NCBI GenBank assembly: GCA_017433615.1
Contig: JAFRGW010000117.1
Span: 1-42,640 of the forward strand
Direction of reading: 5' to 3'
Length of the DNA: 42,640 nt
Source: Eubacterium sp.
Lineage (GTDB): Bacteria; Bacillota; Clostridia; Lachnospirales; Lachnospiraceae
In this document: positions 8,827-17,814 of the stretch, piece after piece
Layout: each line of letters begins with the position of its first letter
Numbering within the stretch: position 1 is the first letter of the stretch
Position numbers and translations under genes: made by a program
Notes under the pieces: model-generated
Seen by the model: only the letters and a program-made list of their open reading frames with translations
Told to the model about the DNA's origin: nothing
Database searches by the model: none

Positions 8827-9504
8827 TTACTTGTTTTCGTTCTCGATAATTTCAAGCGATCCGTCTGAATGGCCAACGATCATGCGCTTGCACATATTCA
8901 GGAAGAGACCGTGCTCCAGAACGCCGACGATGGTTCCGATCTTCTCTTTGACATCCTGAATATCAAAGCCTGCGCCCAGATGCAGATCGATGATATAGTT
9001 ACCGTTATCTGTGACAAACAGCTCACCGTCTTTCTCACGCATGGTTGGCTTCCAGCCGAACGCTTCCATCTTTGCAAATGCCTGTTTTGAGCCGTATTTT
9101 GCAACTTCAATCGGAAGGTGGAAATCACCGATATGGGCGACCTTCTTGCTCTCGTCCATAATCCAGATTACTTCATCGGCCAGTGTTGCGACAACTTTCT
9201 CGCGGTACAGTGCGCCGCCGCCGCCCTTGATTGCGTTGAATTCTGGATCGATCTCGTCAACGCCGTCGATATCCAGATCAACATGAGTCACTTCATCGAT
9301 TGTCAGAAGCGGAATACCCAGGGAACGTGCCTGCTCTTCTGTTGCCTTGGATGTCGGGATTGCCTGAATCTTATATCCCTTTTTCACAAGTTCGCCGACT
9401 GCATTTACCATATGATATGCTGTGGATCCGGTTCCCAGTCCGACAACCATCCCGTCCTTGACGTACTCAGCAGCCTTCTCACCGGCCAGTTTTTTCATAT
9501 CCAT
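8827..9504 (-). CDS. rpiA: ribose-5-phosphate isomerase A
   Basis: Interconverts ribose 5-phosphate and ribulose 5-phosphate in the non-oxidative pentose phosphate pathway. Clear motifs: VVGLGTGSTAYH (phosphate-binding), DLDIDGVDEID, and KGGGGALYREKVVA with the catalytic Glu and Lys. With the start at 9504 (MDMKKLAGEKAAEYV) the protein has 225 residues, normal for RpiA. That ATG is 9 bases from GGAGG; an ATG two codons earlier is only 3 bases from it. An extended -10 promoter lies at 9599-9607. The downstream thioesterase pair may be transcribed from the same promoter across the hairpin at 8775-8812. Confidence 0.96.
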   Translation of the reverse strand: MDMKKLAGEKAAEYVKDGMVVGLGTGSTAYHMVNAVGELVKKGYKIQAIPTSKATEEQARSLGIPLLTIDEVTHVDLDIDGVDEIDPEFNAIKGGGGALYREKVVATLADEVIWIMDESKKVAHIGDFHLPIEVAKYGSKQAFAKMEAFGWKPTMREKDGELFVTDNGNYIIDLHLGAGFDIQDVKEKIGTIVGVLEHGLFLNMCKRMIVGHSDGSLEIIENENK

Positions 9505-9598
9505 AATCATATACCTCCACAATCATTACAGCGCCTGTAACAACACCATCCGATCTGTTCAGAATGATTTCACAGGCATTTCATTTCTCAACGATATG

Positions 9599-9607
9599 AT
9601 TGTACCA
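9599..9607 (-). promoter_or_regulatory. extended -10 promoter of rpiA
   Basis: TGGTACAAT on the minus strand (TACAAT at 9599-9604) with no good -35. It lies about 95 bp upstream of the rpiA start. Confidence 0.4.
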
Positions 9608-9708
9608 CATCCCTCGAAAATGATATAGTAATATTCATAAGAAAATTTGTCTGATGCCTGTGTCCTGCAAAACAGATTTTACACAGGTTTCCCTGATCGG
9701 AGCTGTCC

Positions 9709-10893
9709 ATGAAAAATATTATCAGCTATGTTAAAGAATCCGGCGGCCGGACCTTTGCAGAACGTCCGTTTAATGAAGTCGACAGTCTTGTCTTCTCTTA
9801 TCTGGTTTATTACGAACTGAACGGGATCGTTCCCCTGCCGAAGGCCAGAGAACAAATCACGGTTGCAGAGGCCGCAAAGCGCTATCTCTCCCGGCGCGGA
9901 ACCTCGCAGATCAATGTCAATTCCGCACTGTTCCGGGAAATGGCTGTCTCCCCGCGTTTCCGCGATGTACAACTCTCTGATTATACAGAAATGTTCCGGA
10001 TCGGGCGGGCACAGTTTGCCGCCCTCAGAGCAGTCCTGCCCGGCGGAACAGATGTCCTGATGGTACGAGGTGCGGACAATTCCCTGACTTCCTGGCAGGA
10101 AGCCTTTGCCATCAGCTACTGCGAAACACCTTCACAGAAGATGGCGCTTCTCTGGATGCAGCGCCTGACTGCAAAATACGGTGCATCCGGCATGCAGAAG
10201 CTCATCCTGACAGGCCACTCAAAAGGCGGCAATACACTGCTGTATGCAGCCGTACAGAGCAGTCCTTCTCTGCGCAGCCGCATCCGGCGCATCTATCTGA
10301 ACGACTGCCCCGGCCTGACACCCGGGCTGTATGATGAGGCGGCGCTGGAGACACTGCAGGATAAAATCATCCGCATTACACCGGAATATTCTCTGATCGG
10401 ACAGCTGTTTGAACATGCAGCGCCGGATTACATCGTCGCATGCTCCACTTCCGGCATCAACCAGCATGAGCCGCTTTTCTGGATGGTGGAAGATGATCAC
10501 TTCGTACCGGCTGCCGCGCGCACACCCGACAGCCGGAAGCTGGCGCTGGGCGTAAACCGCTGGATCGCGTCGGCAGATTTCAGAGAGCGTGAAGCCTTCA
10601 GCCGCGACCTCTTTCGGACCCTCCGACAGGCGCGGGCAAACGGCGCACAGACTGTGCCTGAGCCGAAGGCAACCCGCAATATTGATGCATATGAAGCCGG
10701 CCATGACCCCGCAATGGATCCGGATGGTCTTTCCGAAGACCCGGGCACCCGGAAAACCGCGGCCATCATTCTGCAGTTTCTGCTTACCGCCTCCGGCCCC
10801 TCCAGGCGCGCCGCGCGCAAACTTGCCGGCGCATTTTACGTCACAAACATGCACGCGCTGGCGCGAAAACTGGCAGCTTTTATACGCAAATAA
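9709..10893 (+). CDS. Mbeg1-like (DUF2974) alpha/beta hydrolase
   Basis: A 394-residue protein of the Mbeg1-like/DUF2974 group of alpha/beta hydrolases, common in Clostridia. The nucleophile elbow LILTGHSKGGN places the catalytic Ser at residue 171. The N-terminus MKNIISYVKESGGRTFAERPFNEVDSLVFSYLVY is typical of the group. DVLMVRGADNSLTSWQEAF is the segment preceding the nucleophile. The C-terminal 70 residues are basic and may be a separate helical tail. No signal peptide or membrane helix is visible, so it is probably cytoplasmic. The lipase or esterase substrate is unknown. A CGGAG site lies 6-9 bases before the ATG. It is a single gene followed by two hairpins. Confidence 0.86.
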   Translation: MKNIISYVKESGGRTFAERPFNEVDSLVFSYLVYYELNGIVPLPKAREQITVAEAAKRYLSRRGTSQINVNSALFREMAVSPRFRDVQLSDYTEMFRIGRAQFAALRAVLPGGTDVLMVRGADNSLTSWQEAFAISYCETPSQKMALLWMQRLTAKYGASGMQKLILTGHSKGGNTLLYAAVQSSPSLRSRIRRIYLNDCPGLTPGLYDEAALETLQDKIIRITPEYSLIGQLFEHAAPDYIVACSTSGINQHEPLFWMVEDDHFVPAAARTPDSRKLALGVNRWIASADFREREAFSRDLFRTLRQARANGAQTVPEPKATRNIDAYEAGHDPAMDPDGLSEDPGTRKTAAIILQFLLTASGPSRRAARKLAGAFYVTNMHALARKLAAFIRK

Positions 10894-10896
10894 GAA

Positions 10897-10933
10897 GGGG
10901 CTGCCGCATTCAGCGATCGAATGCGGCAGCCCC
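10897..10933 (+). terminator. GGCTGCC-type hairpin after the Mbeg1-like gene
   Basis: GGGGCTGCCGCATTC (10897-10911) pairs perfectly with GAATGCGGCAGCCCC (10919-10933). It is four bases after the stop. There is no T-run on the plus strand, but the stem is very strong. Confidence 0.6.
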
Positions 10934-10943
10934 CGCTAACGTA

Positions 10944-10977
10944 AAAAACATCACAGGGAGATCCCTGTGATGTTTTT
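10944..10977. terminator. bidirectional terminator
   Basis: AAAAACATCACAGGGA (10944-10959) pairs perfectly with TCCCTGTGATGTTTTT (10962-10977), with the A/T ends giving a T-run on both strands. It serves the two convergent genes ending at 10893 and 11011. Confidence 0.85.
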
Positions 10978-11010
10978 GTATGCATCATAATTCTTATGAT
11001 AAAAGCGTTA

Positions 11011-12297
11011 TTACCAGCTCACCGCCACGTCCAGCTGATTGGGATTGGAGTAGGCAAATGTTCCGGTATCGCACACGATTGCCTTGCCCAGACTGCTGTC
11101 TACAATCGATCCGCGCGGATGTGTGTCGAGATTCGCCGCCACCATGACATAGTCGCCAAGCATCTTAACGCCGTCATCACGCACCCAGTATTTATCGGAA
11201 TTACCCATATTGCGCATGATATTGACGACACCTGACATGTTCAGATTGTAGTATGTCTCTTTGCCGCTCGGTCCCGTGACAGTTCCTGCACGCTTGTTCA
11301 GCACAGTTCCGCTGTAGCTGTAGTCAGAAGCAGAGGATGTGCTTTTCGCTGAAGTGGATGTGCCTGAAGATTCCGCAGTATCTTCGCTGTCTTCTTCATA
11401 GGCCGCTACATCTTCTGTTTCCTCTTCTGAATACGTTTCCTCCTGCTGCGCTTCTTCCGCAGCTGCTTCTGCTTCTGCTGCCGCAGCCGCTTCTGCCGCC
11501 TGACGCTGGCGCTCGGCTTCTGCCGCTGCAGCCGCTGCCTCTGCCTGGCGGATCTCCTCTTCAACAGCGGCGGTCAGAACCTGTATATCCGCCTCCTGCT
11601 GCTGGATCGCACTGACCAGCTGCGCTGCAACACTTTCCTGATCTTCAATATTTGCTGCATATTCAGCAACCTGCGCAGAGGTCTGCTCTGCAAGTTCCTG
11701 CATCTCCGCTTTTTTCTTCTCAGATGCCTTTTCTACTTTTGCAATCTCTGCCTGTTCAGCTTCTGCCTTTGCCTCAGCATTCTGAATCTCTTCGCAGATC
11801 GCATTGTACTCGTCCAGCATCTTTTTATCATAGTCGCTGATGTTCTTGATGTTGTCTGCACGGTTCAGTAAATCACTGAAAGACTCTGCCGAAAAAAGAG
11901 ATTCCAGAAGTCCGTTCTGCTCGGAATTCTCATACATATACTGAATCCGCAGTTTCATGTTTTTGCGCTGTTTCTCTTCCTCGATGCGGGCTTTCCCAAG
12001 CTCGACACCGATTGCATCCAGCTCTCTCTGCTTCTCGGCATACTGCTTCTGCAGATCATCGATCTCTGCGGAGAGTGATGTCATCTGGTCATTCAATTCT
12101 TTCAGGTACGCTTCTGTCTCACCCTTCTTGGATTCAAGAACGGCAATCCGGTCCTGCGTCGTCTGCAGCTGTCCCGCAGTCTGATATTGTGCCTGCTTCG
12201 CCGCGTTCAGACGTTCCTGTGTCGTTTCTGCAAATACGGAAACCGAAGATACCATCAATGCCGCCGCAAGTGCGAGCACAGCAAGGCGCTTCTTCAT
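11011..12297 (-). CDS. secreted PcsB/CwlO-like coiled-coil protein with 3D-like C-terminal domain
   Basis: A 428-residue exported protein. The signal peptide MKKRLAVLALAAALMVSSVS is cleaved probably after VFA. Residues about 27-255 form a long coiled coil like the N-terminal domain of PcsB and CwlO, which couple to FtsEX to control wall hydrolases. An Ala/Glu-rich segment and an acidic Ser/Thr linker follow. The last 95 residues (from LNKRAGTVTGPSGKETYYNL) look like a 3D-type double-psi barrel, with MLGDYVMVAANL and GKAIVCDTG. No NlpC/P60 or CHAP domain is present. I chose the start at 12297, which follows GAGGAGATGG. It probably remodels peptidoglycan in the wall; direct hydrolase activity is unproven. 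Confidence 0.85.
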   Translation of the reverse strand: MKKRLAVLALAAALMVSSVSVFAETTQERLNAAKQAQYQTAGQLQTTQDRIAVLESKKGETEAYLKELNDQMTSLSAEIDDLQKQYAEKQRELDAIGVELGKARIEEEKQRKNMKLRIQYMYENSEQNGLLESLFSAESFSDLLNRADNIKNISDYDKKMLDEYNAICEEIQNAEAKAEAEQAEIAKVEKASEKKKAEMQELAEQTSAQVAEYAANIEDQESVAAQLVSAIQQQEADIQVLTAAVEEEIRQAEAAAAAAEAERQRQAAEAAAAAEAEAAAEEAQQEETYSEEETEDVAAYEEDSEDTAESSGTSTSAKSTSSASDYSYSGTVLNKRAGTVTGPSGKETYYNLNMSGVVNIMRNMGNSDKYWVRDDGVKMLGDYVMVAANLDTHPRGSIVDSSLGKAIVCDTGTFAYSNPNQLDVAVSW

Positions 12298-12348
12298 AAT
12301 CCATCTCCTCATCAGTAAATCTTACTTGATTCCAGCTTATTCGGAGCG

Positions 12349-12377
12349 ATTATAACACACTTCATTCCGGATTTGAA
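12349..12377 (-). promoter_or_regulatory. sigma-A promoter of the PcsB-like gene
   Basis: Minus strand TTCAAA (12372-12377), 17-bp spacer, perfect TATAAT (12349-12354), about 50 bp before the start. Confidence 0.65.
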
Positions 12378-12440
12378 GCTTTTTCTTACAATTTTGTAAT
12401 ATTTATGCAACCTTTTTGGAATTGAGTGATGTACAGGATG

Positions 12441-13910
12441 TCATAATTCCGATATATACTTGTCCATAATTTTACAAAATTGTTCAGCGCCCTCCTTCGG
12501 CAGATACACATCTTCATATTCTATCAGGCTGCGGAAATAATCCAGAAAGCTCTCAAACATGCTGTTTTCCTCCAGCAGCAGCAAACCGCGGGGAATTCCC
12601 GGACCACTCTGGCTGATCAGGATCCGGTTCGGCGCATAGAGCCGGATGTCAAATCCCGAAAATATATTTGCCGCACCTTTTTCATTTTTCAGCAGATAAG
12701 ACGATCTACTCTCCCGCAGAAAATCTGTATACGCTTGAATCACGGCAATTCTGTCCTTTGTCTGCATTCCGGAAATATACCAGTCTGCAGGCGGCGGAAA
12801 AACCCCTTCTTTGATAAATGGTTCCATCCCGGCAGTCCCGTAGATCTGGATAAAATCAGGATCTTCCATCGCCCTGAAAAGTTTCTCTCCTGCCTCCCAG
12901 TACAATATCCGGGCTTCTTTTTCACCCGGCACAACATAGTCCCCTGCTGACGCAAACAGACTGATCCCGGGCGTCACACCGTAAGAAGCAACCATCCGGT
13001 AGTTCTGGTTGATCTCCTGCATCAGTTCTGCCGCCTGTGCCAGGTGATCCGCATAGCGGAACAGTGGGCGGGATTTTGCTTCAATTTCCAGCACTTCCCT
13101 GCGGTATCCCTGAATAAATACAGGATCTGTAATGCTGATTCCCCTGTCTCCATCATCATTAAAGAGAAACAGCCGGTCTTTTCCAAGAAGATAATGCCGG
13201 AACGGAACATAGATGTGTTCATCCCGCGCATTATTCACATAGGCAAATCTGACGTGATAGTTTTTTCCGAACATAAAGACCGACGGAAGAATCTTCCGCA
13301 TGGAAATAATGTTTTCAAATGTACTTTCCGACAGCGTATTCACATAGGAAAGCATCACCTGCTGATGGATCACAACATTTCCCGTACCGTCTGCTCCCGC
13401 TCCATCCACCAGATAATGATAGAGCTTTTTCATAATGTTATGTGTCCACCTGCAGACATCCATGTAGATGTCTCCGACTGCTTTCTCCCGGACCTGATCC
13501 TGCAGAAATGCATACATAAACAGCCGGACATTGTGGTTCCCGCTTACTTCTACGGACCGGCCGTCAATTGGCGGAAGATCCGGTATGCTAATAGGAATTT
13601 CCTGCTGATACTCGTATTCCTCCAGTACACTCTGCATTTTCGCGAGGAGATTGCCGATTTCCCGGCGGCTCTGATAGCGGCTGTAACCTTCTTTTTCAAT
13701 CCGGAACAGCTGAATCAGTTCCTCCCGTTCATCACGGTTCAGCATCAGTGCGTCGCAGAATTTGTAGAAGAATTTCACGCCGGGATACTTCGTTCCCTTG
13801 ATCATCTTCTGGATCATCGTGCGGTCCAGCCCGGTGTTTTTGGCAAGCTGATAGACCGTCACCTGACTTCTGCTGATGTATTTCTGTATTTTTCTGTTTA
13901 ATTCGGGCAT
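12441..13910 (-). CDS. HTH protein with large unknown C-terminal region (489 aa)
   Basis: An XRE-like helix-turn-helix is at about residues 14-42 (SQVTVYQLAKNTGLDRTMIQ, then KMIKGTKYPGVKFFYKFCDAL). The remaining 430 residues match no domain I know. They are globular, contain no membrane segments, and include VSGNHNVRLFMYAFLQDQV and a region NYRMVASYGVTPGISLFASA. The architecture suggests a one-component regulator with a ligand- or partner-sensing domain. AAGGGA precedes the ATG. It is transcribed alone, downstream of dispersed repeat copy B. It seems more A/T-rich than its neighbours by eye, which may mean later acquisition. Confidence 0.78.
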   Translation of the reverse strand: MPELNRKIQKYISRSQVTVYQLAKNTGLDRTMIQKMIKGTKYPGVKFFYKFCDALMLNRDEREELIQLFRIEKEGYSRYQSRREIGNLLAKMQSVLEEYEYQQEIPISIPDLPPIDGRSVEVSGNHNVRLFMYAFLQDQVREKAVGDIYMDVCRWTHNIMKKLYHYLVDGAGADGTGNVVIHQQVMLSYVNTLSESTFENIISMRKILPSVFMFGKNYHVRFAYVNNARDEHIYVPFRHYLLGKDRLFLFNDDGDRGISITDPVFIQGYRREVLEIEAKSRPLFRYADHLAQAAELMQEINQNYRMVASYGVTPGISLFASAGDYVVPGEKEARILYWEAGEKLFRAMEDPDFIQIYGTAGMEPFIKEGVFPPPADWYISGMQTKDRIAVIQAYTDFLRESRSSYLLKNEKGAANIFSGFDIRLYAPNRILISQSGPGIPRGLLLLEENSMFESFLDYFRSLIEYEDVYLPKEGAEQFCKIMDKYISEL

Positions 13911-13922
13911 GCTGCATTCCCT

Positions 13923-13983
13923 TTCAAACCCACCGCCTGATGCTCCAGACGTCTTAAGAAGGGGGACTGATCTACTGAGTTCA
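13923..13983 (+). repeat. dispersed intergenic repeat, copy B
   Basis: A 61-bp element beginning TTCAAACCCACCGCCTGATG and ending GACTGATCTACTGAGTTCA, nearly the same as copy A at 5876-5936. It lies directly upstream of the 489-aa HTH gene. Confidence 0.85.
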
Positions 13984-14012
13984 AATGCTGTGTAAATAAG
14001 GGCCGGATCCGG

Positions 14013-14627
14013 TTATTCACCCGGATGCAGAAATGCAAACGGGTCTTCATCATGCAGAAAATGCATCATGTGATAGGCTGCCAGCAGGGCGACCTGCTCC
14101 TCCTGCAGGATCCGGTGCACTTCATCGCGGTCCGCCAGCACAATCTCGATCTCCTCGCTTTTTTCGTTGAAGCAGTTGGTGCATTCTCCCTCTGCATATC
14201 CGTACACCGTCGCACAGGACTCATCGGTCATGCCGATGGTTGTGTAGCGCGGCGCCTCAAACATCGGGTCCACATCCAGCGGCGTGAAAACAAGGCCTGT
14301 CTCCTCCCGGAGTTCTCTTACGGCGGCGTCGCGGAAATTCTCCCCTGCCTCCACCAGACCTGCCGGCAGTTCATAGACAAAACAGTCCACCGGATAGCGG
14401 TACTGCCGCACCATGACAATCCGGTCATGTTCCGGGCCATACAGTGCGTAGATTGCGACACCGTCCGCGGTATTCTGCCGTGTCCTGATCTTGAGGTCCT
14501 CAGTTTTCTCCGCCCGGGAGGCGACCAGATAATTGGCGTGATGCCCTTTGTTATTGCTTCCTTTTAAACGATAGAGATTGACAAATTTCTCGTCCGTCAG
14601 TTTCGTAATTTCATGTATCGTAGCCAT
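14013..14627 (-). CDS. Nudix hydrolase, ADP-ribose pyrophosphatase-like
   Basis: A 204-residue Nudix protein. The Nudix box starts at G90 (PAGLVEAGENFRDAAVRELR, then EETGL), with the REUXEE catalytic glutamates intact. The upstream VMVRQYRYPVDCFVYELPAG is typical of ADP-ribose or nucleoside-diphosphate-sugar pyrophosphatases, which clear reactive nucleotide sugars. I chose the start at 14627 (MATIHEIT), preceded by GAAAGGA at 8 bases, instead of an ATG nine codons earlier without a site. It is flanked by dispersed repeats on both sides (13923-13983 and 14650-14700). Substrate is inferred from the family only. Confidence 0.88.
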   Translation of the reverse strand: MATIHEITKLTDEKFVNLYRLKGSNNKGHHANYLVASRAEKTEDLKIRTRQNTADGVAIYALYGPEHDRIVMVRQYRYPVDCFVYELPAGLVEAGENFRDAAVRELREETGLVFTPLDVDPMFEAPRYTTIGMTDESCATVYGYAEGECTNCFNEKSEEIEIVLADRDEVHRILQEEQVALLAAYHMMHFLHDEDPFAFLHPGE

Positions 14628-14649
14628 GTGAATCCTTTCTGATGTAGTC

Positions 14650-14700
14650 ATCAAGTTCCGCTCCTGCGGGACTTAATTCAAGTCCTGTCCCGCTGAAGCC
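14650..14700 (+). repeat. dispersed repeat, hairpin variant G
   Basis: A TCAAGTTCCGC...GCGGGACTT hairpin followed by a second TTCAAGTCCTGTCCCGC stretch. It is related to the TCAAGTCCCGC stem of copies at 28310, 15529 and 39061. It lies just upstream of the Nudix gene's ribosome site. Confidence 0.65.
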
Positions 14701-14728
14701 GGCCGTCTATACACCTGCGCTCCGGATC

Positions 14729-15349
14729 TTACACTTCCTGCTTCTGTTCCGGACCTGTAAACACGTCAATGGTGCGGAGAATACACGTGTGCAGATATGG
14801 AAGATATTCCTTCATCGTAACCGGCTGTTCATTTAAGATACAGGAATAGCCGGTTGATCCGACCAGCTCAAAAATCGTAAACAGCAGAAGTTCCGGCCGC
14901 TCGCAGCTCACATGCTCCCGCTCCATCATTTCAAGCAGCGCACTGTAAACCTCCTGCGTCTCCTCGGGCGCCGAACTGCTCATTGCCTCCGCAAAGATCC
15001 CCCACGAAAGATTCTTATTGATAAATCGGAGTACCATTGTATTTTTCTGAAGGTATTCCAGAATATAATCCACAATGACCAGAATCTGATTTTCAAATCC
15101 CTCCACAGGATTTTCCGCAAGATGTGCTCTGGCCGCGCGCAGAACCTGTCCGGAATGCCGCGCAATCAGCTTATCCCGAAGCTCGTATTTGTCCTTGAAA
15201 TACAGATAGAAGGTTCCTTTTGCCAGGCCGGCAGCCTTTGCGATATCCGCAATCGTCGTCTTGACAAATCCCTTATCTACAAAGAGCTGAAACCCCTTCT
15301 GGTAAAGAGCTTCTTCCTTGTTCTTTTTTTTGATTTCCACGCGTCCCAT
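14729..15349 (-). CDS. TetR/AcrR family regulator, likely of the adjacent MMPL exporter
   Basis: A 206-residue TetR-type repressor. The N-terminal HTH (TTIADIAKAAGLAKGTFYLY, then FKDKYEL) is canonical. The C-terminal ligand-binding half is all helical. AGGAGGACGCAGC precedes the ATG. It is transcribed divergently from the MMPL gene, and the region between carries a palindrome and repeats of GGTCATTTTT (15603-15670) that could be its operator. The usual role of such pairs is repression of the exporter until a hydrophobic ligand binds. The ligand is unknown. Confidence 0.9.
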   Translation of the reverse strand: MGRVEIKKKNKEEALYQKGFQLFVDKGFVKTTIADIAKAAGLAKGTFYLYFKDKYELRDKLIARHSGQVLRAARAHLAENPVEGFENQILVIVDYILEYLQKNTMVLRFINKNLSWGIFAEAMSSSAPEETQEVYSALLEMMEREHVSCERPELLLFTIFELVGSTGYSCILNEQPVTMKEYLPYLHTCILRTIDVFTGPEQKQEV

Positions 15350-15528
15350 GCTGCGTCCTCCTGTATTTGCGGAAGTCAGCCTGCCTGCTCACCGGCGGCG
15401 CACCGCTTATCTCTCCACGGCCGCCGGGGTGTCTGCGCCGCTCCCTCAGATGGTCTTATGATATCTGCACACTCCCCGGGATGTCAAGGTCATTACTGCC
15501 TTCCGGTACAGTTCGCAGGGGCGGCCCG

Positions 15529-15573
15529 GGTTCCGCGCCAAGTCCCGCAGAGGCGGTACTTGAATACGTCTGA
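15529..15573 (-). repeat. dispersed repeat, hairpin variant E
   Basis: Contains GTTCCGCGCCAAGTCCCGC followed by a matching GCGGTACTTGAATA arm. It is nearly the same as 39069-39106 and lies in reverse orientation to copy C, in the divergent TetR/MMPL gap. Confidence 0.7.
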
Positions 15574-15602
15574 AGATTGCATAATTCCCGAAACTGTCCT
15601 CC

Positions 15603-15670
15603 GGTCATTTTTGTACACTTCGACGATTGAATAATGGTCATTTTTTGTTAAAATGAACTTTGGTCAATTT
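15603..15670 (+). promoter_or_regulatory. candidate TetR operator and MMPL promoter
   Basis: GGTCATTTT (15636-15644) and AAAATGAAC (15650-15658) form an inverted repeat with one mismatch and a 5-bp centre. Further half-sites are GGTCATTTTT at 15603 and TGGTCA at 15661. A -35-like TTGAAT (15627-15632) and -10-like TAAAAT (15649-15654) with a 16-bp spacer overlap the palindrome, as expected for repression. Confidence 0.5.
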
Positions 15671-15693
15671 ATATAAGAAGGGAGCTGTCTGAA

Positions 15694-17766
15694 TTGATTG
15701 CTGCAGGCAAATGGATCGCCAAAAACAAAATACTGATTCTGATCATCTGCATTGCGATGCTCGTACCGTCCGCGATCGGATATCTGAATACCCGCACAAA
15801 TTTCGACCTTCTGACATATCTTCCGGAATCGCTGGAAACGGTCAAAGGCCAGAACATTATAATGGACGAATATGGAATGGGCGCATTTTCCATGATTATC
15901 GTGGATAACAAGGCACTGAAAGATACCGCCGCGCTCGAGCTGGAGATCGAGGCCGTTCCACATGTTAAAGACGTGCTCTGGTACGACGACATCGCCGATC
16001 TCTCGCTTCCGGTGGAAATGATTCCGGAAACGCTGCGCCAGAAGTTTTTCCGCGGGGATGCCACGATGATGCTCGCCCTGCTGGAGGATTCCACTTCATC
16101 TGACGAGTCCATGGAGGCAATTGACCGCATTCGGGAGATCTGTGACGAGGACTGCTATGTCAGCGGCATGACGGCCATTCTGAATGACCTGCGCGACCTG
16201 ACGAACGGCGAACTGCCGATCTATGTCACGATCGCCGTGGTGCTCTGCCTCGCGGTTATGCTGCTTCTGACAGACTCCTTTGTGGTCCCGTTTCTCTTCC
16301 TGATTGATATCGGCGCCGCCATCATCTACAACATGGGCTCCAATATCATTTTCGGAGAAATTTCCTATATTACGAAGGCGGTGGCGGCAGTTCTGCAGCT
16401 CGGTGTCACAACCGACTATTCCATCTTTCTGCTCGACAGCTTCCGGGAAAATGAAAAACGTTTCCCGGGCGACAAGAACACTGCAATGGGACACGCAATC
16501 GCGGATACCTTCAAATCTGTGATCGGCAGTTCCATCACGACAGTTGCCGGCTTCATCGCCCTCTGCTTCATGACATTTACCCTTGGCATTGATATGGGGC
16601 TGGTCATGGCAAAAGGCGTTCTGTTCGGGGTTCTCTCCTGCATCACGCTGCTGCCGGCGCTGGTTCTTCTCTTTGAGCCGCTGATCAACAAAACAACACA
16701 TCGTCCGCTGCTCCTTGGCATCGGCCGGTTATCGGATTTTGTAACCGGACATTATAAAATCTGGCTGGCTGTATTTCTGGTACTGCTGTTCCCGGCCATC
16801 TGGGGAAACAGCCACGTCGGTGTCTACTACGATATGTCCGGATCTCTGCCGGATTACCTGCCCTCCAAGATCGCGCAGGTAAAGGTGCAGGACGATTTTG
16901 ACAGCAGCACCATGCACATGATTCTCATGGACAGCAGTATTCCGGCGAAGGATAAAAAGGAAATGTTTGATGAGATCGACGCACTGGACGGCGTCACCTG
17001 GTGCATCGGGCTGAATTCGCTGATTGATCCGTCGATCCCGGATCAGATGATCCCGAAGGATGTGCGCAGCATGCTGCAGAGCGGCGGCTATGAACTGGCC
17101 TTCGCGAGCACGGAATACTACACCGGATCAGACGAAGTCAATGCGCAGATCGATGCCATCAATGCCATCGTCGATCAATACGATCCCTCAGCGATGGTCA
17201 TCGGCGAAGCGCCTCTGACACACGATCTGGTGGATATTGCGGATATCGATTTCCGGAATGTCAACGCCGCGTCGATCCTGATTATATTTGCAATCATCGC
17301 TGTGGTCTTCCGCTCCCTCTCCCTCCCGGTGATTCTGGAGCTGACCATCGAATTTGCAATTATGATCAACATGGCAATTCCGTATTTTACCGGCACAAAA
17401 ATATCATTTGTCACCAGCATCATTCTCGGAACCGTACAGCTGGGCTCCACGGTGGATTACGCAATCCTGCTGACCAGCCGCTACCAGAAGGAGCGCCGGC
17501 AGGGACATGACAAAAAAGAAGCGGTCCGCATCGCACACCGCGCCTGCATTGCCTCCATTATTACAAGCGGCTGCTCGTTCTTCGCGGCAACCTTCGGCGT
17601 CGCGGCGTACTCGCAGATTGACATCATTCACTCCATCTGCACGATGCTCGCCCGCGGTGCAATCATCAGCATGTTCACGGTCATCTTCATACTGCCGGGC
17701 ATGTTCATGCTGTTCGACGGACTGATCTGCCGGACATCCTGGCGGTTTCTGGGAAATCAAAAATAA
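15694..17766 (+). CDS. MMPL/RND-family membrane exporter
   Basis: A 690-residue transporter of the MMPL branch of the RND superfamily, with two halves each having one external loop domain and six membrane helices. The second helix of each half carries the family's Asp signature: LGVTTDYSIFLLDSFREN in the N-terminal half and LGSTVDYAILLTSRYQKER in the C-terminal half, both with the proton-relay D-Y. It starts at a TTG, chosen because GGGAG lies nine bases upstream and the first membrane helix begins directly after. Related proteins export lipids or hydrophobic compounds. The next gene encodes a secreted partner, and the divergent TetR gene probably controls both. Confidence 0.93.
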   Translation: MIAAGKWIAKNKILILIICIAMLVPSAIGYLNTRTNFDLLTYLPESLETVKGQNIIMDEYGMGAFSMIIVDNKALKDTAALELEIEAVPHVKDVLWYDDIADLSLPVEMIPETLRQKFFRGDATMMLALLEDSTSSDESMEAIDRIREICDEDCYVSGMTAILNDLRDLTNGELPIYVTIAVVLCLAVMLLLTDSFVVPFLFLIDIGAAIIYNMGSNIIFGEISYITKAVAAVLQLGVTTDYSIFLLDSFRENEKRFPGDKNTAMGHAIADTFKSVIGSSITTVAGFIALCFMTFTLGIDMGLVMAKGVLFGVLSCITLLPALVLLFEPLINKTTHRPLLLGIGRLSDFVTGHYKIWLAVFLVLLFPAIWGNSHVGVYYDMSGSLPDYLPSKIAQVKVQDDFDSSTMHMILMDSSIPAKDKKEMFDEIDALDGVTWCIGLNSLIDPSIPDQMIPKDVRSMLQSGGYELAFASTEYYTGSDEVNAQIDAINAIVDQYDPSAMVIGEAPLTHDLVDIADIDFRNVNAASILIIFAIIAVVFRSLSLPVILELTIEFAIMINMAIPYFTGTKISFVTSIILGTVQLGSTVDYAILLTSRYQKERRQGHDKKEAVRIAHRACIASIITSGCSFFAATFGVAAYSQIDIIHSICTMLARGAIISMFTVIFILPGMFMLFDGLICRTSWRFLGNQK

Positions 17767-17814
17767 TTGCTTACCCGCATGTTATTGTTATCAAGATACA
17801 GGAGGATTTACACG

